In this document: piece after piece, positions 8,482 to 16,687 of the stretch
Numbering within the stretch: position 1 is the first letter of the stretch
Layout: every line of letters starts with the position of its first letter
Assembly: GCF_010731815.2 (NCBI RefSeq)
Contig: NZ_AP022593.1
Coordinates: 4,836,001-4,900,000 of the forward strand
DNA from: Mycolicibacterium arabiense
GTDB lineage: Bacteria; Actinomycetota; Actinomycetes; Mycobacteriales; Mycobacteriaceae
Direction: 5' to 3'
Length of the DNA: 64,000 nucleotides
Notes under the pieces: model-generated
Seen by the model: the letters and a program-made list of their open reading frames with translations, nothing else
What the model was told of the DNA's origin: nothing
Database searches by the model: none
Translations under genes and position numbers: made by a program

Positions 8482-9362
8482 ACCCTTTCGAGTTGATTTC
8501 CGCGCAGGATTTCGGCACACGAGTCGCAGGCGAGTGCGCCGTGGAACGCTGCGCCACAGGCGATGTGGTGCAGCAGCACCGCTGGGCCCTCTGCCGCTGG
8601 GTACCACTGCTCAGCCCACTGCAGCGCGGTGATGAGCACGGGCAACACCGCGCGTCCCTTCTTTGTCAGCAGGTAGGGACCGCTCGCGTTGGCGAGGATT
8701 CCGCGGTCGGTGAGAGTCGCTAGGCGGTCGGCGAGCGTGCTCGGCGGGACGGCGAGCTGAGCCTCGAAGTCGCCGAACCGGCTGGTGCCCACGAACGCGG
8801 CGACCACCACCGCGAACGCCCACCGGTTGCCCAGGATCGTCATGGTCTCCGGGAACAGGCCGGGGGCGGAACGTCCGGTGTCCGGGGACGACCGCCGGCG
8901 CGTGGACAGAACCGGCACCGACCGCGGCCACGATCCGCTGGGACCCCACCGGACCCGCAGCTCCTTCTCCGACGTCGGCTCGCGACAGGACCGGCAGACG
9001 AGCACCGGCGCGACGTCGGCACCGCAGGCGCGATGGTGCATGGCGGGCAACCCGTCGCCGTGGCGGGGAACCCACTGCCGCTCCCACGCCCACACCGACG
9101 CGAGCACGGGCCACAGCGCCCGCCCCCGTTGAGTCAGGACGTACTCCGCGCGCACCGGCCTGTCCTGGTACACCCGACGGGTCACCAGGTCCTCGGCCGT
9201 CATCGTCTTGAGCCTGCCCGTGAGCACCGCGTGCGAGATCGGTAGGCGCGCAGTGAAGTCGCCGTATCGGGCCGCCCCCAGCAGGGCCTGCTGGACGATG
9301 AGCAGCGTCCACTCGTCGCCGAGTACGCCGAGCATCCGGCCCACCGCGTTGACGCCGGTCAT
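8463..9362 (-). CDS. Tandem-domain HxlR-family winged-helix regulator
   Basis: The 299-residue protein contains two consecutive HxlR-type winged helices. The first (residues ~5-100) has MLGVLGDEWTLLIVQQAL and a wing ending in LTQRGRALWPVL; the second (~165-260) repeats this as ILGNRWAFAVVVAAFVG and LTKKGRAVLPVL. Each half is followed by a cysteine cluster (HRACG...VCRSC and HIACG...ACDSC), which indicates an internal duplication with a possible metal-binding tail in each copy. Ordinary HxlR proteins are ~110-150 residues. It is the last gene of the thiolase / carotenoid oxygenase operon (6 nt after the latter), so it probably regulates that operon. Its stop overlaps the hsp20 CIRCE site. Confidence 0.88.
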   Translation of the reverse strand: MTGVNAVGRMLGVLGDEWTLLIVQQALLGAARYGDFTARLPISHAVLTGRLKTMTAEDLVTRRVYQDRPVRAEYVLTQRGRALWPVLASVWAWERQWVPRHGDGLPAMHHRACGADVAPVLVCRSCREPTSEKELRVRWGPSGSWPRSVPVLSTRRRSSPDTGRSAPGLFPETMTILGNRWAFAVVVAAFVGTSRFGDFEAQLAVPPSTLADRLATLTDRGILANASGPYLLTKKGRAVLPVLITALQWAEQWYPAAEGPAVLLHHIACGAAFHGALACDSCAEILRGNQLERVWHSPS

Positions 9363-9368
9363 GCTCGG

Positions 9369-10859
9369 CTAGAGGCCGATCGCCTCGGCGGCGCGGTCGA
9401 CGTCGTGCCAGCGGCGCAGCTCAGAGCCCGGTGCCCACGTCGAATGGGTGCCGCTCGAGACCCGTTCGGGCAGTTGAATCTTGCAGACGGGGCCGTCGCC
9501 CACGCGGGCTGCGTCGAACACCAGGCAGTACGACGCGTCGGCGTTCATGTCGGTCGTGATCGTGACGAGGTAGCCATCGTCTTCCGCCGTGCCGTTCATC
9601 CTGGGCGCCATCGCGGTCTCGCTGCCGTAGACGCCGTCGTCGAACGCGAAGCGCTCCTCGGTCCCGGTTCGCAGGTCGTGCTTGACCAGACCGTCGAACA
9701 GGAACCAGCCGGGCTTGCCGGTGGCCGCATACGCATAGCGGTAGTCGCGCCCGGCGCGGCCTGGGTTGATCATGCCGAACTCGGTGACGCTGTCGGTTAG
9801 GGATTCCTCGCGCGTGGTGCCCGTCGTCAGGTCGAACCGCCACCGATGCAGGCGGGTCTGCATCTGGTCGAGCGCGAGCGCAGGCACCGGATTGCCCTGG
9901 AAGAAGCCGTCGAGGACGATCTCGTCGCCGTCCTCGTAGGCGTTGGTGAAGTGCAGGACGTAGGTGGGGTCGGCCTCGAACCACATGATGTCGCCGGTCT
10001 GACCGCGGCGCGGGATCACCGCGAATCGCGAAGGCACGTCTCGGTGGAACCGCGGCAGGTGCACGCCGTGCTCGAGGTACTCGGGCGCCCAGAACAGCGG
10101 CAGGTCGTTCAGGATGGCGTAGTTCTCGGTGAACGCCATGTCGTGTGGCAACCGCGGGCCAGGCAGCGGCACGTCGACGAGGTGCACCAGCTCGTTGGCG
10201 GCGTCGACGACGCCGTAGTGCATGAACGGTGCCTGCTTGGAGTAGTTGAAGAACAGCAGTTCGCCGGTCGCGTCGTCGACCTTCGGATGGGCGGACACAC
10301 CCCAGTTGGCCGGGAAGCCACCGCGCCAGTCCTCCTTGCCGAGGGTGTCGCCGGTGTAGGGGTCGATGCGGTAGAGGTCGCCGCATTGGTAATGGCTGGA
10401 CAGCGCGACGCCGCGGTGGACGACGACGTCGGTCGAGGAGGCGTCCTTCATCAACGTCCGTGCGCCCCAGCCGTAGTCGCGCTTGGCCAGATCGATGGGC
10501 TCGGCGATGCCCGGCCACAGCGGGCCGCCCGCGTCGAGTTCGGCCAGGAAGCCGTCGGTACGGACGAAGCGGTTGCGGTAGAACGCCTTTCCGTCGCGGA
10601 ACCCGACGACGTGCATCATGCCGTCGCCGTCGAACGGGTGGTACGTCTTGAGCGCTGGGTGCAACGGGTTCTCGGTGTTGCGCAGGTAGACGCCGTCGAG
10701 GTCGGTGGGCAGTTCGCCCTCGACGACGATCAGGTCGTCGGCATCCCACTCGGTGGTCTGGGGCCGCCACGGTCCGGTGCGGTAGGGGTGGTCGTCGTCC
10801 TCGGGCAGCGTGGAGAGGTACTTCGCGAAGATCTCGGGGTTGGTCGCAGCGGTGGTCAT
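9369..10859 (-). CDS. Carotenoid/stilbene cleavage oxygenase (RPE65 family)
   Basis: This 496-residue enzyme belongs to the carotenoid cleavage dioxygenase family of Fe(II) seven-bladed propellers. The four iron-ligand histidines are visible in the expected contexts: SAHPKVD, LPHDMAFTENY, VLHFTNAYEDGDE and GTHSTWAPG near the C-terminus. It cleaves a carbon-carbon double bond of carotenoids, apocarotenoids or phenylpropenoids. There is no signal peptide, so it is cytosolic. The start overlaps the thiolase stop by 4 nt (ATGA), and a tandem HxlR regulator follows after 6 nt. The pairing with a thiolase suggests that the cleavage product is processed as a CoA ester, which is inference. Confidence 0.93.
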   Translation of the reverse strand: MTTAATNPEIFAKYLSTLPEDDDHPYRTGPWRPQTTEWDADDLIVVEGELPTDLDGVYLRNTENPLHPALKTYHPFDGDGMMHVVGFRDGKAFYRNRFVRTDGFLAELDAGGPLWPGIAEPIDLAKRDYGWGARTLMKDASSTDVVVHRGVALSSHYQCGDLYRIDPYTGDTLGKEDWRGGFPANWGVSAHPKVDDATGELLFFNYSKQAPFMHYGVVDAANELVHLVDVPLPGPRLPHDMAFTENYAILNDLPLFWAPEYLEHGVHLPRFHRDVPSRFAVIPRRGQTGDIMWFEADPTYVLHFTNAYEDGDEIVLDGFFQGNPVPALALDQMQTRLHRWRFDLTTGTTREESLTDSVTEFGMINPGRAGRDYRYAYAATGKPGWFLFDGLVKHDLRTGTEERFAFDDGVYGSETAMAPRMNGTAEDDGYLVTITTDMNADASYCLVFDAARVGDGPVCKIQLPERVSSGTHSTWAPGSELRRWHDVDRAAEAIGL

Positions 10860-12079
10860 CGTGGGTCCTCCTGAGCGTTGGAGACGACGAAGCTCACCGT
10901 GGTTGTGGTGCTCCCGCCGAAGTTGAGGGTGCCGAACGTCCGCGCGCCGTCGACCTGGTAGTCGCCGGCGCTACCGCTGACCTGACGGGCGGCGTCGAGC
11001 AGCATGCGGACGCCGGTGGCGCCGACGGGGTGGCCGCCGCCGATCAGCCCGCCGCTGGGGTTGACCGGCAGTCGCCCGCCGATCTCGATCTCGCCGTTCT
11101 CGATGGCCTTCCACGATTCGCCGGGACCGGTGAGTCCGATGTGGTCGATGGCGAGGTACTCGCTGGGGGTGAAGCAGTCGTGCACTTCGATGCCGTCGAG
11201 GTCGTCGAGCGTGATGTGGGCCCGCCCGAACGCGTCGAGCACCGCGGCACGCACGTGGGGCATGACGTACTCGTCACCGCGGGACCGTTCGAGCTTCTGG
11301 GCCAGCCCGAGGCCAACGGTGCGGTGTCCCCAGCCGTCGATTCGCCCGATGGGCCTGCTGTCGGGATGGTCGCGCAGGTATGCGTCGGAGACCAGCACGA
11401 CCGCGGCGCCCCCGTCGGTCATCTGGCTGCAGTCGTAGCGGCGGATCCGTCCGTCCACCAGTGGGTTCGACGCGTTGTCGGCCTCGATCGGGTCGGGGAC
11501 GGTCCATTCTCGCGTCTGGGCGTTCGGATTGGCCTTGGCATTGCGGAGGTTGAGTTCCGCGATGGCGTGCAGGTGACGTTCGTCGACGCCGTAGCGGCGG
11601 TCGTACTCGTCGAGCACCTGGCTGAAGGCGTGCGGCCACATGAAGGTCGCGTCGGCGCCGTCGCGGCCGGTCCACGCGGCGGCGCCGAGGTACCGGGCTG
11701 CCGTGTCGCCGGGCACGGTCTTCTCGAGTTCGACGCCGACCACTAGCGCGCAGTCGTAGGCGCCCGAGCGCAGGTCGGCCATCGCAGCCAGGATCGCGAC
11801 GCTGCCGGACGCGCAGGCGGCTTCGTGCCGCGTCGACGGGGTGTCCCAAAGTCCGTCGACGACCGTGGCGGGCATGGCGCCGAGATGGCCCTGGGCAGCG
11901 AACATCTCGCCGAAGGCGTTGCCGACGTGGACGACGCCGACGTCGCAGGCGTCGATCCGGCACGCGTCCAGCGTCGCCCGGACGACGTCGGCGGTCAGGT
12001 CGGTGAAGTCGAGGCCTTCGCGAGTGAAGTTGCGTGCGAAGTCGGTCTGCATGCCGCCGAGGATCCACACGCCGCTCAT
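10856..12079 (-). CDS. Thiolase-family acetyl-CoA acetyltransferase (SCP2-thiolase-like)
   Basis: The 407-residue protein is a thiolase of the SCP2-thiolase-like group. The nucleophilic cysteine is in RHEAACASGSVAI (about residue 90), and the C-terminal catalytic block GGGHPVGATGVRM is present, with HDCFTPSEY between them. Such enzymes cleave or condense 3-ketoacyl-CoA thioesters in beta-oxidation, including steroid side chains. It is the first gene of an operon with a carotenoid oxygenase and a tandem HxlR regulator. Thioesters of unusual substrates rather than ordinary fatty acids are likely, given the partner. Confidence 0.9.
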   Translation of the reverse strand: MSGVWILGGMQTDFARNFTREGLDFTDLTADVVRATLDACRIDACDVGVVHVGNAFGEMFAAQGHLGAMPATVVDGLWDTPSTRHEAACASGSVAILAAMADLRSGAYDCALVVGVELEKTVPGDTAARYLGAAAWTGRDGADATFMWPHAFSQVLDEYDRRYGVDERHLHAIAELNLRNAKANPNAQTREWTVPDPIEADNASNPLVDGRIRRYDCSQMTDGGAAVVLVSDAYLRDHPDSRPIGRIDGWGHRTVGLGLAQKLERSRGDEYVMPHVRAAVLDAFGRAHITLDDLDGIEVHDCFTPSEYLAIDHIGLTGPGESWKAIENGEIEIGGRLPVNPSGGLIGGGHPVGATGVRMLLDAARQVSGSAGDYQVDGARTFGTLNFGGSTTTTVSFVVSNAQEDPR

Positions 12080-12134
12080 GACCGCACCGTACTACGACTA
12101 ACAGAGTGACTCGGGCTGAATGGAAGGAGTCGGC

Positions 12135-12214
12135 CCCGTCGGCTCACGGCAGAACCGACGGGACCTAAGCAAGGGCAGTGGCCGGCCACCGATCTCGCCT
12201 AGCCACTGCCTTGC
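12135..12214 (+). promoter_or_regulatory. Two consecutive inverted repeats ahead of the GAF-ANTAR gene
   Basis: The 194-bp gap between the divergent thiolase and GAF-ANTAR genes holds a perfect 8-bp stem (CCCGTCGG 12135-12142 with 12155-12162) and a longer, singly bulged stem (12169-12181 with 12203-12214). They may form leader hairpins of the GAF-ANTAR transcript. The loops are not hexanucleotides, so they do not meet the described ANTAR target motif. Confidence 0.4.
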
Positions 12215-12273
12215 CCGGTGACGGCATGGGGCAAACTTGCTTTTCATCACCAATGCCAGGGGAGAATCAGGTC

Positions 12274-12957
12274 ATGACGGTCAGCAATCGCGATCTCGCC
12301 CTGCGGATGGCGGAGTTGGCCAGAGCGACGGCGATGCCGCGCAGCCTGATGGACATCCTGGCCGACGTGACGTCCGCGGCGACGGAGTTGATACCCGGTG
12401 TGGACGTCGCAGGCGTCCTGCTGGTGGGCAAGGGCGGCGCCTTCGAGACCCTGGCTCCGACGTCGGACGTCCTCTTCGAAATCGACCAGCTGCAGATGAA
12501 GCACGTCGAGGGCCCATGCGTGCAAGCCGCGCTCGACGAGACGGTGGTCCGCACCGACGACTTCCGCGAAGACCAGCAGTGGCCGAAGTACTCGCCGGAG
12601 GTCGTGAAGCTCGGCATCCTCAGCGGACTGTCGTTCAAGCTCTACACCGCCGACCGCACCGCGGGCGCTCTCAACCTGTTCGGTTATCAGGCCGACGTCT
12701 GGGACGGCGAGGCCGAGACCGTCGGCATGGTGCTGGCCGCACATGCCGCCGCGGCGATCATCGCCAGCCGCGAGGGCGATCAGCTGCAGTCGGCGTTGAC
12801 GACGCGTGACCGCATCGGACAGGCCAAGGGCATCATCATGGAACGGTTCAACGTCGACGACGTGCAGGCGTTCGCGATGTTGCGCCAGCTGTCGCAGGAC
12901 AGCAACGTCAAGCTCAGCGACGTGGCGCAGCAGGTCATCGACACCCGGGGAAGTTGA
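12274..12957 (+). CDS. GAF and ANTAR domain RNA-binding antiterminator
   Basis: The 227-residue protein has an N-terminal GAF sensor domain (residues ~20-165) and a C-terminal ANTAR domain (~172-225, with AKGIIMERFNVDDVQAFAMLRQLSQ). ANTAR proteins bind paired RNA hairpins and prevent transcription termination; the GAF part would sense a small ligand or redox state. The ATG at 12274 follows an AGGGGAGAAT ribosome-binding site; the same frame is open from 12178 but that extension has no support. This is a common mycobacterial arrangement (Rv1626/Rv3133-unrelated, soluble GAF-ANTAR type). It converges on the cyclase gene with a 3-nt gap. Confidence 0.9.
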   Translation: MTVSNRDLALRMAELARATAMPRSLMDILADVTSAATELIPGVDVAGVLLVGKGGAFETLAPTSDVLFEIDQLQMKHVEGPCVQAALDETVVRTDDFREDQQWPKYSPEVVKLGILSGLSFKLYTADRTAGALNLFGYQADVWDGEAETVGMVLAAHAAAAIIASREGDQLQSALTTRDRIGQAKGIIMERFNVDDVQAFAMLRQLSQDSNVKLSDVAQQVIDTRGS

Positions 12958-12960
12958 GCC

Positions 12961-13776
12961 CTACCCGGCGAGCACCGGGTGCAGCGTGTGGACGCCGGGT
13001 ACGCCCTTCAGTTCGACGTCGCGCGGCGGGCCCCAGTGCACATCGGCGAGGTCGGACACCGCGTCGCGTACCGGCGCGCTGACGAGGATCTCGCCGCCGT
13101 CGGCCTGATCGGCAACCCGCGCCGCCGTGGCGACGTCGAGCCCGAAGAGGTCGTCACCCCGTCGTACCGACGTCCCCATGTGGACGCCGATCCGGATCCG
13201 GATGTCCTGCCAGCGTTGCGGATTCGCCTCCAGCGCGCGCTGGACGTCGGTCCCGAAGAGGACGGCGTCGCGCGGCTCGGCGAACGCGATCATGAACCCG
13301 TCGCCCTGGGACTTGACCACGTGCCCGCCGTGCCGTGCGACGTGGGTGTGGACGAGGTCGTCGTGACGTTCGAGCAGCTTGACCCAGGCCTTGTCGCCGA
13401 GTGCGGCGTTGAGCCGGGTCGAGCCCTCGATGTCGGAGAAGACGAGTACGACGTCGCCGCCTGGCGTGAGGCGGGCGAGGTCCGGCCGTTCGACCTGCGC
13501 CCAGCCGGCGAGTTGGTCGATCGAGTTCTGCACAGCGCCGAGGCCGCGGTTGAGCACCGCGTCCGCGGTCTTGAGGACCGTCTTCACCGCCATTGGGCCG
13601 ACGCCGCGCCTGCGCCGACGACCGGACCCCTCGGTGCGCATCAGCTCGAGTTCCCGCCGCGCGCTGCTCAGCTGGCGGCGCGCGGCGACGAAGAGCGCGA
13701 TGAACGTGATGAGTCCCGCGGACAGGAGCGCCGTCGCCACGATCAGGATCACCTCGAGGGTGGACGGCGTCGACAC
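12961..13776 (-). CDS. Membrane-anchored class III adenylate/guanylate cyclase
   Basis: The 271-residue product has one N-terminal transmembrane helix (residues ~5-33), a short basic linker, and a class III nucleotide cyclase domain from about residue 105. The metal-binding segment [12 protein letters not shown] and the [10 protein letters not shown] and [10 protein letters not shown] strands are well preserved, and the fold ends with [15 protein letters not shown]. It should make cAMP (or cGMP) at the cytoplasmic face. The frame extends upstream to a GTG at 13806 that would overlap the divergent gene at 13800; I prefer the GTG at 13776. Mycobacteria carry many such cyclases. Confidence 0.88.
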   Translation of the reverse strand: MSTPSTLEVILIVATALLSAGLITFIALFVAARRQLSSARRELELMRTEGSGRRRRRGVGPMAVKTVLKTADAVLNRGLGAVQNSIDQLAGWAQVERPDLARLTPGGDVVLVFSDIEGSTRLNAALGDKAWVKLLERHDDLVHTHVARHGGHVVKSQGDGFMIAFAEPRDAVLFGTDVQRALEANPQRWQDIRIRIGVHMGTSVRRGDDLFGLDVATAARVADQADGGEILVSAPVRDAVSDLADVHWGPPRDVELKGVPGVHTLHPVLAG

Positions 13777-13799
13777 CCGCTGATTATGGTGGGAGCCCC

Positions 13800-14177
13800 A
13801 TGACACCCGTCACACGCATGCTGGTTTCCGGCTTCGCCGCGCTCGCGTTCAGCGCTCTGGGTGGAGCGGGAATCGCCCACGCCGAGGTCTTCGACGATCA
13901 GGCGTACTCCACGTGCACGGCACTGGCCGCTCCCGGCGTCGACATGGATGGCGTCGCGACTTCTTGCTGCGTGGAGAACTTCGGGGTGCCCACGCCGACC
14001 CGCTTCGGCATCGGGTGCGTGTCCGCGATGGCGAACCCGGCGCCGGACTACCGGCCGGTGATCTTCATGCCCACCCGCCAGGCGCCGCCCGAGGTGCAGT
14101 CGGGCGACGTGGCGTTGGAAGAGCTGATGAAGCTGCCGCCGATGCCAGGGCCGCCGCTGGACGCGCCGCTGCCCTGA
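13800..14177 (+). CDS. Small exported cysteine-containing protein
   Basis: The 125-residue product has a clear signal peptide (cleavage expected after AGIAHA, about residue 29). The mature part has four cysteines ([21 protein letters not shown]), consistent with disulfides outside the cytoplasm, and a Pro-rich C-terminus ending [14 protein letters not shown]. It lies divergent from the membrane cyclase with 23 nt between starts. I do not recognise the family; it resembles the many small secreted mycobacterial proteins of unknown function. Confidence 0.75.
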   Translation: MTPVTRMLVSGFAALAFSALGGAGIAHAEVFDDQAYSTCTALAAPGVDMDGVATSCCVENFGVPTPTRFGIGCVSAMANPAPDYRPVIFMPTRQAPPEVQSGDVALEELMKLPPMPGPPLDAPLP

Positions 14178-14197
14178 GTGGGCGCCCGAGCGCCGAA

Positions 14198-14246
14198 CGT
14201 CGACTTTTCGTCGACATCGCAACAGAACCTCGACGAAAAGTCGACG
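14198..14246. repeat. 17-bp perfect inverted repeat, possible terminator
   Basis: The arm CGTCGACTTTTCGTCGA (14198-14214) is repeated inverted at 14230-14246 with a 15-nt loop. Each arm is itself a short palindrome (TCGAC/GTCGA). It lies between the small exported protein and the opposite-strand tRNA-Arg, a place for a bidirectional terminator, but the unusual internal symmetry also suggests a repeated extragenic element. Confidence 0.7.
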
Positions 14247-14270
14247 CTCGCAGCATCCCAGGACGCTTGG

Positions 14271-14343
14271 TGCCCCCGGCAGGATTCGAACCTGCGACAC
14301 CGGCTTTAGGAGAGCCGTGCTCTATCCCCTGAGCTACGGGGGC
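14271..14343 (-). tRNA. tRNA-Arg (anticodon CCU)
   Basis: The minus strand folds as a standard 73-nt tRNA: acceptor GCCCCCG paired with CGGGGGC, D arm with GCTCAGGGGATAGAGC, anticodon stem CGGCT/AGCCG around loop CTCCTAA (anticodon CCU), and T arm with GGTTCGAATCC. The discriminator is A, and CCA is encoded at 14268-14270. It decodes AGG, a rare Arg codon in this high-GC genome. Confidence 0.97.
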
Positions 14344-14418
14344 GGACCGGCTTGGAGCATACCGGCATTGGGGGTTGCTGCAGGTTTCCGCCCGACGACC
14401 AGCGGCAATACCAAGATC

Positions 14419-14595
14419 ATGAGCACAGCGAAGAAGGCCCGCCACACCGTCGACCGCCTCACCGGTCAGGCGAAGCAGAAGATCGGTCGCGCCACCGGTG
14501 ACAACCGGCTACGCAACGAAGGCGCCAACGACGAGATGAAGGCCAGGGTCAAGATGACCGGTCAGCGCCTCAAGGACGCCTTCCGCGGGCGCTGA
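14419..14595 (+). CDS. CsbD-family stress protein
   Basis: The 58-residue protein starts MSTAKKARHTVDRLTGQAKQ and has the CsbD pattern of Lys/Gly-rich helices with GRATGDNRLRNEGANDEMKA. CsbD proteins are small, hydrophilic, abundant general-stress proteins of unknown biochemical role. The frame is open further upstream across the tRNA, but the ATG at 14419 gives the normal family length. It ends 3 nt before the convergent LLM oxidoreductase gene. Confidence 0.85.
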   Translation: MSTAKKARHTVDRLTGQAKQKIGRATGDNRLRNEGANDEMKARVKMTGQRLKDAFRGR

Positions 14596-14598
14596 TCG

Positions 14599-15420
14599 CT
14601 AGCGCAGCTCCTCGATCACCTTCGCGAAGGCCTCGGCGTGCGGCTGCTGCACGATCACGTACGTGACGCCATAGGTGTCGCGGTAGCCGCGGATGGTGTC
14701 GGCGATGTCCTTCGTCGACCCCGACAGCACGCCCGGTGTGCGCAGCAGCTGCTCGTCGGTGAGTTCCGGCAGGAAGCGCCGCGTGATCGACAGATCGGGC
14801 ATGCCGGAGTCGTCGATCGGCATCGCGGTGACCGAGATGTTCAGTTCCAGTTCGTCGAAGCGCTCCGGTGCCGCGTTGCGAACGAACGCGATGCGCTCGG
14901 CGAGCGGGTCGCCGTCCGCGCCTGCGGGGTCGCCGCCGGTGAGCCCGATGATCTGCGCGTGCTTGGCGGCGATCGTCAGCAGTCGGTCGCCGTTGCCCGC
15001 GATCAGCAGGGGCACGTCGGGCAGGTGTTCGCCCATGTACTCGACGACGTGGCGCAGATGGTCGACGCGCTGTCCCGCCGTGGGGTAGGGGATCTCAGCG
15101 AGTTCGAACTCCCTGCGGACGTAGCCGGCCCCGAGCCCCAACTCCAGCCGACCCGCGCTGAGGTCGCGGAGTTCGGCCACGTCGCGCCCCAGCAGCGCTG
15201 CCTTGTAGAAGCCTGCGTTGAGGACGAACGTGCCCAGGTGCAGCGTCTCGGTCGCCGCCGCGGCCGCCGTCAGGGTCGGGAACGGGGCGGGTGCGCCGAG
15301 GTGGTCGGGAACGTGCAGGACGTCGTAACCCATGCCCTCGGCACGCGTCGCCCAGTCCTGCACCGCGGACAGCCGCCGTGCGGCGTGCAAACCGAAACCG
15401 AACCGGAAGTCCCTGGCCAT
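14599..15420 (-). CDS. F420-dependent LLM-class oxidoreductase
   Basis: This 273-residue protein is a luciferase-like monooxygenase (TIM barrel) of the F420-dependent mycobacterial group. The opening MARDFRFGFGLHAARRLSAV, the LHLGTFVLNAGFYKAALLGRDVAEL block and ELGLGAGYVRREFELA around residue 100 are diagnostic. It should use F420H2 to reduce, or F420 to oxidise, a small substrate in the cytosol. The ATG at 15420 is chosen over an upstream start at 15477 because the extra 19 residues are not part of the fold. It is divergent from the YbdK-type ligase. Confidence 0.88.
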   Translation of the reverse strand: MARDFRFGFGLHAARRLSAVQDWATRAEGMGYDVLHVPDHLGAPAPFPTLTAAAAATETLHLGTFVLNAGFYKAALLGRDVAELRDLSAGRLELGLGAGYVRREFELAEIPYPTAGQRVDHLRHVVEYMGEHLPDVPLLIAGNGDRLLTIAAKHAQIIGLTGGDPAGADGDPLAERIAFVRNAAPERFDELELNISVTAMPIDDSGMPDLSITRRFLPELTDEQLLRTPGVLSGSTKDIADTIRGYRDTYGVTYVIVQQPHAEAFAKVIEELR

Positions 15421-15527
15421 GACCCGACCATATGCGACCACCGAGGTCGCAGGTTTGGTTCTGCTCGGGCGGGGCATCAGTACGGCCTAGCTGAAGCGAA
15501 GGCGCTCGGCTCAAGAGCCACTCCCGA

Positions 15528-15563
15528 GATCCGGCCCGTCGTGCACATCCGACGGGCCGGATC
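15528..15563. repeat. 14-bp perfect inverted repeat in a divergent promoter region
   Basis: GATCCGGCCCGTCG (15528-15541) is followed by an 8-nt loop and its exact complement (15550-15563). It lies between the divergent LLM and YbdK genes, ending 24 nt before the GTG of the latter, so it is either a leader hairpin of that gene or an operator. Confidence 0.65.
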
Positions 15564-15587
15564 AAACATTCACCGACCGGAGGCGTC

Positions 15588-16685
15588 GTGAGCCACCCCA
15601 CGCTGGGCGTCGAAGAGGAATTCCTCCTCGTCGACCCACGCAGCGGCGAGCCCGTACCGCTCAACCGCGAGACGGCCGCCGAGGCCGGCGAGCGCGGTGT
15701 CGAACTGCAGCTCGAACTCACCAGGTGTCAGGTCGAGACCAGTTCCTCGGTCTCCTCGACCGTCGACGAGCTGCACGACGACCTGCGCAGGCTGCGTCAG
15801 GTCGCTTCCGAGGCGGCAACGGCGGCGGGAGCGCGGCTACTCGCTGTGGGTCTGCCGCCGACCGTCCCGCACGAGTTCCCGATCACCGACACCCCCCGCT
15901 ATCGGGAGATCGCCCAAAAGTTCGGCATGATCGCCCACGAGCAGGGCATCTGCGGCTGCCACGTACACGTCGCGGTGCCGTCGCGCGAGGCCGCCGTCGA
16001 CGTGAGCAACCGACTGCGACCGTGGCTGCCCTCGCTGCTGGCGCTCACCGCCAACTCGGCGATCTACCGCAACTCCGACAGCGGCCACGCGAGCTGGCGC
16101 AGCGTGCTGTGGGCCCGCTGGCCCAGCGCCGGCCCGCCGCCCCACTTCGACTCCGTCGAGGACTACGACGCGACGGTGCGGATGATGCAGGACTCCGGCG
16201 CGATGCTCGACGACGGGATGGTCTATTGGGACGTCCGGCCGTCGGCGAACTTCCCGACCGTCGAGGTGCGCGCGGCCGACGTCCCCGCGACGGCCACCCA
16301 GTCCGTCCTCTTGGGCGCGCTGGTGCGCGCTGCCGTCATGACCGCCCTCGACGAGCGGGAGCGCAACCAGCCCACGGTGCCGCTGACGGCGCACGCCCTG
16401 CGCGCCGCGTACTGGAAGAGCGCGCGCGACGGTCTCGAAGGCGAGGGGATCGACCTCGTCGGCACCCACGCACCGATCCCCGCGGTCGACCTGCTGCACG
16501 CGTTGATCGAGCACGTCACTCCCGCACTCGACGCAGTGGGCGACGCCGAGTTCGTGCATCGCGAACTCGAGCGGGTGGTTGCTTCGGGGAACGGCGCCAC
16601 CCGGCAGCGACGGGCCTTCGACCGCAGGCACGACGCGGCCGACGTCATCGACGAGGCGGCGTCCGCCACGATCGAAGACCTCTGA
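15588..16685 (+). CDS. YbdK-type carboxylate-amine ligase (glutamate-cysteine ligase 2 family)
   Basis: The 365-residue protein belongs to the YbdK family of ATP-dependent carboxylate-amine ligases. It opens with PTLGVEEEFLLVD, has GICGCHVHVAV around residue 122 and VYWDVRPSANFPTVEVRAADV around residue 210, which are the nucleotide/metal-binding signatures. The E. coli member has weak glutamate-cysteine ligase activity; the true substrate in mycobacteria is not settled, since mycothiol rather than glutathione is their thiol. GTG start with a GGAGG site 4 nt upstream. It ends 2 nt from the convergent rskA gene. Confidence 0.9.
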   Translation: MSHPTLGVEEEFLLVDPRSGEPVPLNRETAAEAGERGVELQLELTRCQVETSSSVSSTVDELHDDLRRLRQVASEAATAAGARLLAVGLPPTVPHEFPITDTPRYREIAQKFGMIAHEQGICGCHVHVAVPSREAAVDVSNRLRPWLPSLLALTANSAIYRNSDSGHASWRSVLWARWPSAGPPPHFDSVEDYDATVRMMQDSGAMLDDGMVYWDVRPSANFPTVEVRAADVPATATQSVLLGALVRAAVMTALDERERNQPTVPLTAHALRAAYWKSARDGLEGEGIDLVGTHAPIPAVDLLHALIEHVTPALDAVGDAEFVHRELERVVASGNGATRQRRAFDRRHDAADVIDEAASATIEDL

Positions 16686-16687
16686 GG

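Noticed and set aside
12135..12214. Canonical ANTAR target RNA
   Set aside because: The loops are 12 nt or longer, not the hexanucleotide loops required by the described motif.
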